Below, one piece after another: positions 24,536-35,353 of a DNA stretch of 64,000 nucleotides. A program made the position numbers and the translations under genes. Position 1 is the stretch's first letter, and the number at the start of each line of letters is the position of its first letter. The notes below the pieces were generated by a model, which saw nothing but the letters and a program-made list of their open reading frames with translations, did not search any database and was not told the DNA's origin. This stretch comes from Manihot esculenta (Eukaryota; Streptophyta; Magnoliopsida; Malpighiales; Euphorbiaceae). Location: assembly GCF_001659605.2 (NCBI RefSeq), contig NC_035170.2, positions 28,934,020 to 28,998,019 on the forward strand, read 5' to 3'.

Positions 24536-25019
24536 GGCGATCGCCGTCGACAGTGGAATCTGAGAGTAGATTGGGGTCAATCTGAGGTCTCGCTTGGAGT
24601 TTTTGGTGTATTTATGGATTTCTCTCGCTAAGCTGCGATTTGGCTTTCCTTTTTAATCAGATAGAGAAATAGGGAGAGCTCGTGCGTTGATAGTTAGATT
24701 TGGGACATACATAGACTATGAATTTCTTGAAATTATAGAAATTTATTTTTTTTAAAAATATTAATTTTTATGTACTATTAATGATGGGCCCGTTTTACCT
24801 AATAAGCCCAACTATTATAACATTTAATAAAATAAATCTTCAAAGTAAAAAATTCTACCAAAAAATAAATATATTCCGACTAATCTAATTTAATTCATCA
24901 CTAAATAATAAAACATCTCGATATTTTAAAAAATTTATTAATTAGTATTTCTATTAATTTTATTATTAATTATTTTATTATTTAATTTTTATAATTTTAA
25001 AAAATATAAAATTTCTAAT

Positions 25020-25318
25020 ATTCGGTTGCTCTTACGTGGTTTATCCCCCGTTCTTTAGTGTGTTGTTAGAACTATAGATATTGTCTGGAGTTACCCACTC
25101 TTAATCTTTTATCGACAAAGACGTTGGGAGTTGCAAAGGAGGTGAGTGGCAAATTCATTCAGATTAGATTTCAGGTCAATTTCTCTTTGCGAGTCTAGGA
25201 TTGTTGTAATTCTTTGGTTTTCCTTATTTGGGCCTTTAGACTCATTTTCATGTAATTGTTTCATTATGGGCTTTAGGTCTCTAGGTTGTATTTCTTAGGC
25301 CCGATGGCCTTTAATAAA
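25020..25318 (+). mobile_element. Possible 3' end of a non-LTR retroposon
   Basis: A GC-richer island in AT-rich DNA ends TTGGGCC..., GGGCTTTAGG, CTTAGGCCCGATGGCC, TTAATAAAAT and runs directly into a 63-bp (ATT)n array. This layout resembles the 3' tails of plant LINEs. No coding domain was recognised, so this is a suggestion only. Confidence 0.25.
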
Positions 25319-25319
25319 A

Positions 25320-25381
<62 letters not shown>
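25319..25381. repeat. (ATT)n microsatellite, about 21 units
   Basis: An uninterrupted trinucleotide array of about 63 bp follows the possible retroposon tail. Confidence 0.95.
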
Positions 25382-25386
<5 letters not shown>

Positions 25387-27351
25387 TTGAAAAAAAAAAA
25401 ACACTAATGAGTCTCTTAGTCAACAAAAATATTATTTTCACAGTGTTATCTTCAACAGCATTCATTCTCTTAGCCATTAGAGGGATTGAGAGCTTATATT
25501 TCTCATGACCTTTACAGCATCAACTTTCAGACAATGTAACAAAAAAACCATCAATTCACTGCTACAGCGCCTTTGCTACTCTTTTTCTATAAGCAAGATG
25601 TATTTTAACATATTTAATAAATTATAGATATTTACCGATAAAAAAAAAATTAAATTAGAAAGTTTATTAAAAAATTTTAATCAATTAAATTAATTCGAAT
25701 CAATTCAATTTAATTTTTATTTAAAATTATTTTAATTTAATTTTTATAAATATTAAAATTTTAATTTATTTAATTTAATTCAATTTTAAACGGCTGATTT
25801 CAAAGTGAGGCAAAGTTCTTGGACAGATAATAGTAGAAAACATAAAACGTTAAAGAGATGAACCCAACTTGAATTGAAGGTAGAAACCATAAAAGCCCAA
25901 TACATAATAACAAAACTTTTACCCTTTGTTTCGAAAATGATTTTTTTTTTTTTTTTGAAGTAATGGAAGGCTTTTAAAAATTTAAAAACATTGAATCTGG
26001 TGAAATCTTGTAAAATAAGGTTTTTATGAGATTCATGATAATCTTCAATCCAAGATCTTCAGTTAAAAACGTTTAAATATCTTTAAAAAAACTGTTTATT
26101 TCACATAAAAAAAATAAAAAATATATAAAAATCATTAAAAAATCGTATATTATAAAATTATACTTTACTATTACCTTTCATTGGACAGTGATAAGAGAAA
26201 TATTGACAAAAATATGATAACAATATCAAATTTATCCATAATATATTAAAAATATCAAATCTCATTTAATTTAAATTTATTTTTAAATTATCATTAAAAA
26301 GTTAAATAATTTTAATATTTTATTTAAATTTATTTGTTCTTTTAATACATTTTTAAAAATTAATTTAAATAAAAAAATTTAATATTTTTAATCTTAATAT
26401 AATTTTGAGACAAATTTAACTTTGTAACCGTAAAAATATCCATAAAACTATTCGTTGGTTTAATGTAGGCTAACCCATAAGTCTAGATTTATTAATATTA
26501 CTCTTATTATTTTAATATTACATGTAGATTTTAAAAAAAAAAATTGAATTTCATGGAACTTAAGGAAATTGTAATTAAAATTAAACCCTATAAATTAGTT
26601 TAAACATCCAATTAATTAAAATAAAAGAAGCTATTTTTTTAATAAAATTATTATTACTCACAACTAACACTTTAATATAAGTAATAACAATTTATTTTCC
26701 TAACATATTGTTTGAAATAAAATAATATGTACGAAAATAGTTTAATACCATTGTTAAATAATTTTGCTTGATGTCCATTAAAATGTTTTTTCCTAAATTA
26801 AAAAAATAAATTCTTTATTTTGAATATAATAATAATAATAATAATTAATATTAATGTAATATAATAATCACTAAAAAAACAGTAAACAATCAATCTAAAA
26901 TATAACTATGTGGCAAATATCTAATAAACTTACGCGTGATTATAGAAATTTCACTTATAAAAAAAATATCACACCATAACGCTCAAATTTTTACTGAAAC
27001 TCGCCCTAAACAGATTGAGTACTCATGATGAGTTACAATTAGCGGATATAATATAGTAGATTTCTATTATATTTGTAGTTGCATTTTCATTGCAGACTTT
27101 ATTTATTAGCCGATAACAGTCGAATTTTCAGAAAATTTGATAAATTAACTCTAGCTAATTACAGTATAAAAATAAATATGCCCATAAATCAAGATATATA
27201 TTCTTACACATTCACTCTGAATTTAAAACCATTTATTATATTGTTCTAATTTACTGATTCTAAGGAGAGTGACCGCTTATAAATGCCGACTATTCACATA
27301 TTCCTTTTTTTTCGGATTAATCAATAGAAGACAATTCATTTTTTTATCACA

Positions 27352-27363
27352 TTAATAATAATA

Positions 27364-27395
<32 letters not shown>
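27352..27395. repeat. (TAA/ATT)n microsatellite
   Basis: AATAATAATAATTATTATT... forms a short array that changes strand sense once, making it partly palindromic. Confidence 0.85.
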
Positions 27396-27397
<2 letters not shown>

Positions 27398-28399
27398 CAT
27401 AATGTTGTTAATTCTGAATTAAAATCTAAAATTTCTCAATGACAGTGTAACAATTTTTTTCTTTTTAAAGAAATGCTACTAAGTCACACCTGTATTTATA
27501 TATTATATAATCAATATATTCATATTCCAGAAAATAACATATCTACATTAATATTGATATTATCACTACCTGTATTGGGATTAATATTATATAATAAGAT
27601 TGATCTTATAATTTCGTTTTTAAAACAAATTAATAATTAAATGAATGATGAGTTTTTTTTTCTTTGAGATAAATTATTATTCCTTTTAAATTGGAAATTT
27701 TACTATTTTATCCTTAAATTTATCAATGATTTGATCTCCATTTTAAAAATTAAATTATTTAGTCAATGAATTTACCTCTTTTAAAACCGAAAGTCACTAT
27801 ATTTATTCAAAATAACTTGCCGTTGATAGATAATAAAAATATAAAAATTATTATTTAATCACAGTAATATAAAAAAATTATTAATTAATCTTTTATTTTA
27901 AAAAATTTATTTAAATATTTTCATAAGTTTTAAAAAGTTTAATTTTTTAAAATTAAAATTGTTAATTTTTTTATTTAGGTTAATAAATTTTATACGATAC
28001 CTATTTATGACTAAATATAGTAATAAATTATAATAATTAATAATAATTGATGGATTCATATAAAATAATATATCACAACAAATAATACTTTGGTAAAATA
28101 AAATAAAAGAATAATTATTTTTTAATTTATAAGATATAAAATCTATCCAAATTGTAGTCCTCCTATCGAAAAGGCTGTTAGTAAAAGGCTAAGATGACAA
28201 GACTGCCCTCCTTATTTTTCCTGTTTGGTTCCACACTTCCACCGTAAATCTCCCTGATAATCTTGTTTTCTTCCTTATTCTTTGAGTTTTGACCATTGAT
28301 AAACAAAAAAACACGCAATTTCACTTCTCTTCTCTCAATGTCTGCAACTTTGTTTCTTTTCTATTTCTAAAATTCTACTTGAAAGAGGGATTTATAGTG

Positions 28400-28722
28400 G
28401 TGAATAGGTGCAAAGTGAAAGAAAGGATTTCTGGATGATGGCGTTGAAGGATGATATGTGAAGCAATTTTTCAATTTTGATTCCAGTAATGGTGGTTGTG
28501 GTTTCTACTACAATAAACCCCAAAATGACAGTAGCAGCTACACAAAACCACAACCCAACAAAGCTTCATTTGTTACCATTGAACCCTGATAATTCTCTCA
28601 CTTCTCATCACTCAAAATCCCATAAAGTTATTTCTCGATGCATCTCTTCTTATTCTTCTTCCTCTTTCCACAGTGAAGATCTCCTCATCGCAGTCGATTT
28701 CATAGCCAATGGGTATGACGAC
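28400..28722 (+). pseudogene. Unrecognised gene-like fragment interrupted by the foldback element
   Basis: A GC-richer tract with open frames, less AT-rich than its surroundings. One frame from an ATG at 28489 runs MVVVVSTTINPKMT to FHSEDLLIAVDFIANG. Another frame reads VKQFFNFDSSNGGCGFYY before a stop at about 28588. The tract is cut at TATGACGAC (28714-28722) by the 1528-bp foldback insertion. On the far side the sequence continues in frame with PDALHLFHNQIVTICLTEKA to a stop at about 30351. I do not recognise a family. It may be the first exon of a lost gene, an old pseudogene, or chance. Confidence 0.3.
28714..28722. repeat. Left 9-bp target-site duplication of the foldback element
   Basis: TATGACGAC, repeated perfectly at 30251-30259. 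Confidence 0.85.
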
Positions 28723-30250
28723 GGGCTTTTTGCAAAATTAAGGGTTGAAGAAAAATTATTTATGGATTTAGGGTTAGAAAAAAGTTATTTGCGGATTTGG
28801 GGTGCCGAAAAAGGAGTCTGGCGCCTATTTAACAGGCGCCAGAGCCTGGCGCCAGTTTTTTTGTTTTTTTTTTAAAATAAAGAATGGCCTGGCGCCACTC
28901 TAAGTGGCGCCAGGCCCTTCTTTATTTTTTTTATTTATTAAAATATTAAAATATTATAATTATATTAATTAATTAATATAATAGTATATAAATATTTAAA
29001 ATTATAAAAATTAAAATTATTTTTATTGGACTGCTATTATACAGTCGTACATAATTACAAAATAATATTAATGTCCTAATATTTTGGAGAGTTATGAAAT
29101 ATATTATTATATAATTTGATAACCGCCGGACTTTTCTCACTCTAGGGGAAGCTAAACCCGAAAAAGTGAAATAGGTCTAAGGTTTCAGAAACTCACTTCA
29201 TTTAGTCGGTCCAGCATCTTCGGTCTTGATGCAGACAGACACGGAGCAGATCGGGCTGCTCGCGAGTCTGAGTTCAGCACGAGAAGTCCAGCCCGGTGAT
29301 GTGACTTGAAGAAGAACAGTAAGCCTAGTCAATTCGCAGCTCTGCCCGCATGCGCGCTATAAGAATTAAATAGCCGTCACGTGAAGAGAGGTTCTGATAC
29401 TTCCATACTAGCGATCTAAGCTCGGTTGTAATTAGATAATATTAGATATTTTTATAATAATAAATATTTTTTATAATTTTAATATATTAATATTTAATAA
29501 ATTTTATTATTAATTTTTAAATAAAAAATTAATATTATATTATGATTAAATATATAAAAATAATTCGATGGTAATTAGATATATAAAAATAATTCAATAA
29601 TATTCTTTATATTTATTTATTGATAAAATTTTTTATTATTTTAATAAATTAATACAGTAATTTTTCATTTAAAAATTAATAATAAAATTTATTAAATATT
29701 AATATATTAAAATTATAAAAAATATTTATTATTATAAAAATATCTAATATTATCTAATTACTGTTCTTCTTCAAGTCACATCACCGAACTGGACTTCTCG
29801 TGCTGAACTCGGTTATCAAATTATATAATAATATATTTCATAACTCTCCAAAATATTAAGACATTAATATTGTTATGTAATTATGTACGACTGTATAATA
29901 GCAGTCCAATAAAAATAAATTTAATTTTTATAATTTTAAATATTTATATATTATTATATTAATTAATTAATATAATTATAATATTTTAACATTTTAATAA
30001 ATAAAAATAAATAAATAAATAAAGAATGGCCTGGCGCCACTCTAAGTGGCGCGAGGCCATTCTTAAAAAGAAAAAAAAAAAAAGGTTGGCGCCATTTTAA
30101 ATGGCGCCAGGCTCTGGCGCCTATTAAATAGGCGCCAGACTCCTTTTTCGACTGCCACCTGGCAGTCAAAGCCCAAATCCGCAAATAACTTTTTTCTAAC
30201 CCTAAATCTACAAATAATTTTTCTTCAACCCCTAATTTTATAAAAAGCCC
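28723..30250. mobile_element. Foldback (MULE-like) DNA transposon, 1528 bp, with long inverted arms
   Basis: The element starts GGGCTTTTTGCAAAATTA and ends in the inverse complement of GGGCTTTTTATAAAATTA, flanked by a perfect 9-bp duplication. Almost the whole length is inverted repeat: the left arm (28723-29525) pairs with the right arm (29665-30250) around a 140-bp AT-rich loop. The left arm has two extra segments missing from the right, at about 29125-29269 and 29323-29430. Each arm carries two GGCGCC-centred hairpins. Nine-base duplications and long inverted arms are typical of Mutator-like elements. No transposase is present, so it is non-autonomous. Confidence 0.85.
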
Positions 30251-30259
30251 TATGACGAC
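30251..30259. repeat. Right 9-bp target-site duplication of the foldback element
   Basis: TATGACGAC, identical to 28714-28722. Confidence 0.85.
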
Positions 30260-33200
30260 CCTGATGCCCTTCACTTATTCCACAATCAAATTGTCACAAT
30301 TTGCCTAACGGAGAAGGCCCATTACATCGCACTATATAGATTTGAGGATTGAGAATTGTATTGGTGCGAAAATATCTCTTTTTTTTTTTTTGTGGTATAT
30401 GGAGATTAGCTAGAGGGATTTGATGCTGGGATGGAATACCTTACTATCTGAAACAGAGCATCCATCGCAGTAGCTCTTGGAGTGAAGGGCAATGAAGAAT
30501 TATGAGCGACGTTTACATGGACAAAAGAAAAGGTGATCTCTTCTAATTTTTTTTAATTATTCTTCTAAAGAAAGTGATAGAAAATTTTGAAGAAATAACT
30601 GAAATGCTGATGAAATGAGTCCAGTTTGAAGAAATGAAAGGTGGGAAGGTGAGATGGGCAACCTGGCCTAAAAAGAAAGAAAGGTTCTAAGTATAGTCTT
30701 GGCTAAAAAGGTCCACGAAAGAAAAGTCCCAAAAACCTAAACCTGTAGTTTGGCAAATATTAAATAAAATATAGAATGCCAAAGTGAGAATCATGGCATG
30801 TGTTCAATGATATGGCTAAGTTCGTGAAGGATGGGGCAACCCACAAATAAGTGTCATGAACCTCCCACAGAAATACCAACCAGCAATCGGTATATACACT
30901 ATAAATTGCAATTCACCGAATCTAAATAATTTGATAATTCGATAGTAGTATATGTTTTTTATTTGGTTGAATTTTAATTTTAAAAAATTACTAATTTCAT
31001 CTCAATTTAATTTTAATAAAAAAATTAGTAAAATAAAATAAAATAATTAATAATACTAAATCGTTTTGATAATATAAAGAAGCAAGTTATAATTAAAATT
31101 AAATATTTTAATTGAATATTCAAATTAAAATAAAGTGTAAATAATAAATTGGGCATTAAAAATTTCATTTGATTCAATAGAAACTAAGTAAATCGATTCA
31201 ATTTAAATTGATTTTTCTTTTAGTTTAATTTTACAAATCCTTAAATTTTAATTTATTTAATTTCATTTGATTTTGAATGTAATTAAGTGAGTACTTACCC
31301 TTATGAGAATACTAAGCCATCTACAACTAAACACAACAAATCAAAGCAATTCCTCTTTTTTACTACGAATCTATCAAAAGAAAATTCAAAATTTAAAAGT
31401 ATTATAAATAGTGGAGAAATGAAGAATTCACTGTTGAGTTCGAAGAGCTTTACAAAAAATACATTATCGGGTAGAAGCAAAGCTTACCCTGCCAAAGCTA
31501 TTAATTATAGTGGGAGATCTGGGGACAAAGTCTTATAAGAGATGAATTAAAAATAAATTTTCGAAATTTTTGCCATCTAAATACATAGAGAGAAAGATGA
31601 TCCAAAATGGATTGATATTTTCTTTATATACATTATAATTTAAAAAATTTTAGTCCATATTAATTTTGTAAGTTTTTTTTAAAAAAATAGGAGTAGGAAA
31701 AAAGAGAGAATAAGAAAGAGAAGAGAAAATGGAAGCAAAAGGGTTTTATCACAGACAAGGAGGCATTTTGGATCTAGTTTTTGCTTTCTTGCTTTTTTTA
31801 TTCGTGTTTGATTGACCTCAAAGGCAGGAAATCGCCTTCTCCCGTTACTAGTCCCTCACCGAGAATCAGTAGTTAGTGTGTTGATTTTATTTTCTTTTGC
31901 TTAGTTTCTTTTTACATGTTTTAATGAATATTGCTGGTGAGGATAGGCTTTTTAGAACCTAGAATGAGGGTTTAGCGGCTCTGTTTCCAATGTTGGGAAG
32001 GTTTTTCATCTAAGTTGCGTTCGCATTTCGAGACTGTATCGATAAGTCTAGTGATCACGGTGGCACCGACGAGGTTGAATCAGAACACACGCCGCTAATT
32101 GGTTGAGAGCTCTGCTCGCACCTCCTCCTTCTTTGCTTGCTTTTCGCTTGAGCTGCCTTTGTCTAGCCATGTATTTTCTCGCTTTGGATCTAGTTACATG
32201 CAAACCTATTTGTTGTGCCTTTATGTATTCCTTTTAGTGTTGCTGTGATTTTCATCCAAATTTATTGTCGGCGATTTATCGGTTGTATTTTTACCTTGCT
32301 TATAATTTCATAATAACTCGAGTGATGACGGTGATCATATATAGTTCATAGTGTTGCACTGGTCTGAATTAGAATTTAGTTCGTGAGTTCTAAATTATAG
32401 ATTGTAGTTTGTGGATTTTTGTATTGTCAATTTTGTTTGGAAGTATTGTGCTTGTTTTGATTTGTTTCTTTAAATTCTTTAGTTGGACTATGACAAACTT
32501 ACTAACCCTAATGGGTTTGAAAAAAACAATAGACTTACATTGTTGAAAGAAAAAAATAGTTTTTTTAAATTATTTTTTACATTATTCAAATAATTAACTC
32601 TGGGTTTGGTGTTGATGGAGGGTGGAGTGATGATATTGCAGGCATTTTGCAGAAGCCGTGCATGGCCATAACTTACATACGTATTGTCCTCAAAATTCCC
32701 AATTTTCAGAAATCATGGCCAGCAACCCAAATGCATGTGACTGAACCCTCTCTCATCAATGCCATTTTATTATTTTAATTTTATGTCATTATTATTTTTT
32801 AAAAAATAATAATGCTTATGATAAAGATTGTTTGTTTTATTAAATTTTATAATTTTGTGATTAATTTAATCAATTAATTATATTTTATTTAAGTTAAAAT
32901 AATTTTTTAAAATCTAAATATTTTAATTATCTTCAGATTTAGATGTTTATCAGATCAATAACACAGAATTTAAGAAGAAAAATTCAATCTTTGTGTAAAA
33001 AAAAAAAAAGAAAAGAAAAATTCAATCACGTTATCTAAAAATCAAAGGTTTTGTCTTTTATGATTATTATTTATTATTATTGCTGCTTTTATTCTACACT
33101 GTTCTTTGCCCTTTGCCCATAAAGTGAAGTGAGTTATAATGGTCTTGGATATATAGAATAAAATAAGAGAGGATTCAATGTATCTGAACTACCTTAACCT

Positions 33201-34846
33201 CATTAATGTCATCTCGTCATGATTGAAATGTAACCATATGATCTTTAATGCGGTAGTTATTATGATGGAACCCATCACTCCATTATTATTATTTTTTAAA
33301 TTTTAAAATTAATATTTTCACCATAATTATATTATTATTTTGAAAAAAATAATAATAAACATTTTATAAAATTAAAATACAATTTATATTTGTAATTTAA
33401 TAGGTGTGGTAAGTAATGAAAATGTGAGTAATGAAAATGTTTTTTTTCTTATTTAAATTCAGAGGAATTCTTTAATATAAATAAGCAAACAAGTTGAGTT
33501 GGTGGATAATATCCATCAAATCTAAAAATAATCAAATGATATCGTGTTTTTTAATTTTATAAACATATTTATTAATTATTTTATTTATATTATAATATTC
33601 CAAATTTTTTTAGATATTTAATAATTAAAAGAAAAATTTATTATTTATTCTCTATATATTATTATTATAAATAAATAAATTTTTATATTTTTAAAAATTT
33701 AATAAAATATTCTTATATTCTTTCATTTCTCTATACAGTTAAAAATATAGTCAAAAATTAAATTACTCATTTTTTTTAAAAATTTTTTACTTTTTTTTCT
33801 GTTTTTTAAATAAAAAATACTATTTTATTAATAAAAATAAAAATTAAAAATATTTTAATAAATTTTTAAAAATATATAAACTGACTTGTTAATAATAATA
33901 ATATTTAAAAATTAAATAAGTGATTTATTTAAGGATAAAATTAAATTTTAAATTTTATTTATTTATTTTTAATATAAAAAAATAAAAAGACTATTTTATT
34001 AACGAAAAAAAAATATTTTAATAAATTTTTAAAAATATAGAAATTGAGTTATTAATAATAAAAATATATAAAAATTAAATAATAAATCTCTTTAATTAAA
34101 ATTAATAAAAAATTAATTAATATATATTCATCTAAAATATTTTAATATAATTTTTAAAATCGATAAATCAACTAAATTTTATTATAAAACTGAATAATTT
34201 TTTATTAAAAAACATGTTTAATAATACAATTATTAAAAGGTAACACTTTTAATTTTTAGCATTTATTCCATATTCGTGCTATCTAAATTTTTAGAATTTT
34301 TCCTCTAAAATTATCTATATTATAATATAAATGTATTTTAAAAATGCAATTTAATAATTTTATAAATTTAAAAATCTATAAATTTTGTAATAAATCAAAC
34401 ATTACACGTTTAAATTTTGCTAAACATATATATTATTTATTACTAATATTTGTGGATAATATAAAAATTATATATATTTTTTACATTTTTATGATTTATG
34501 TTTTTAATTTTTTACATTTTTAACATTTAAAACACTTATCAATAGAAATATTTTTATAATGAAATAAAAATTTGAATAATTTTTAAGAAAAATGATTTTA
34601 TATTTTTAAAATGTAAATCAGTTTGTATAAATTGAAAATTTTATTTACGTTATTATATAAAATTATATCTATCATTTATTTTTAATATTACAATTAAATA
34701 AAACAAAACTATTTTTTAAAATATTGTTTATATTCACAAAATTTGTTTTCTATATTTAATTGTTTATGATGATGTCATAAATAAAGGAAAAATTCCAAAA
34801 TCTCATGAAAGCGACCCCATTACAAGGAAGGTGAGCCATCCCACAC
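30260..34846. other. AT-rich intergenic DNA
   Basis: Begins with the continuation of the gene-like fragment (to about 30351). The segment at about 31680-32500 is less AT-rich and contains a 28-codon frame (31729-31815) but no recognisable gene. From about 33300 to 34750 the DNA is very AT-rich, with repeated TTTAATAATTAAAA-type motifs. Confidence 0.55.
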
Positions 34847-34854
34847 TATATATT
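34847..34854 (+). promoter_or_regulatory. TATA box of the SnRK2 gene
   Basis: TATATATT in the context CACACTATATATTTTCC lies about 500 bp before the SnRK2 ATG, followed by a pyrimidine-rich leader. Transcription would start near 34880 (inference). Confidence 0.5.
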
Positions 34855-34965
34855 TTCCACCCAAGTGGGATGAGGGAACAGTGAGATTTTCAACCGACCA
34901 CAATCTCCTTTCTCTAAATTTGCACATTCTCTCCTTCTCTCACCCTCTCTGCAAAAGGACACTCA

Positions 34966-34998
<33 letters not shown>

Positions 34999-34999
34999 A
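34966..34999 (+). repeat. (TC)n microsatellite in the SnRK2 5' leader
   Basis: A CT/TC run lies within the presumed 5' untranslated region. Such tracts are common and length-variable in plant leaders. Confidence 0.8.
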
Positions 35000-35353
35000 G
35001 AACGCGCAAAAAAGCTACAGTTTTTAGATTCTCTCTTCTCGTGATAATCACAGTTTGATTCTTTCCTGTCTTCTCAAATTTCACAGATTCTTTACTTTCC
35101 TTCAAATCTCTCCAAACATATCACTACCACTTCCTTTTCTTGCTTAAATCTCTCTTAATTACCTTAGATTCCCATCCTTTTCTCTCTATATTCCTCTTTT
35201 ATTGAATTTTTATTGTCAAGTTCTTGTCTTGCTGCGTTTTTTGAGGTTAGAGATTTGAATTGAAGTTGAATTGGGATTGATTAGCGGGTTTAATTGGAGC
35301 TTAATTTAGGGTTTTATTTTATTTGTTAGCTGTGTGAAGTAAGAGAGAAGAAA

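Larger units (their letters stand above)
24536..28140. other. TMN upstream region and AT-rich intergenic DNA
   Basis: About 150 bp of TMN leader and promoter, then AT-rich DNA with no open coding region. It contains two (ATT)n microsatellites and a possible retroposon tail, listed separately. Confidence 0.6.

Noticed and set aside
31287..31538. Open frame of 83 codons in intergenic DNA
   Set aside because: Ser/Lys/Asn-rich, no family resemblance, no promoter or splice context.
31729..31815. 28-codon frame with a hydrophobic C-terminal half
   Set aside because: A peptide this short occurs by chance. Without transcript or conservation data it cannot be supported.
34966..34999. miRNA precursor near the TC run
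   Set aside because: No complementary arm forms a hairpin. It is a simple microsatellite in a leader.
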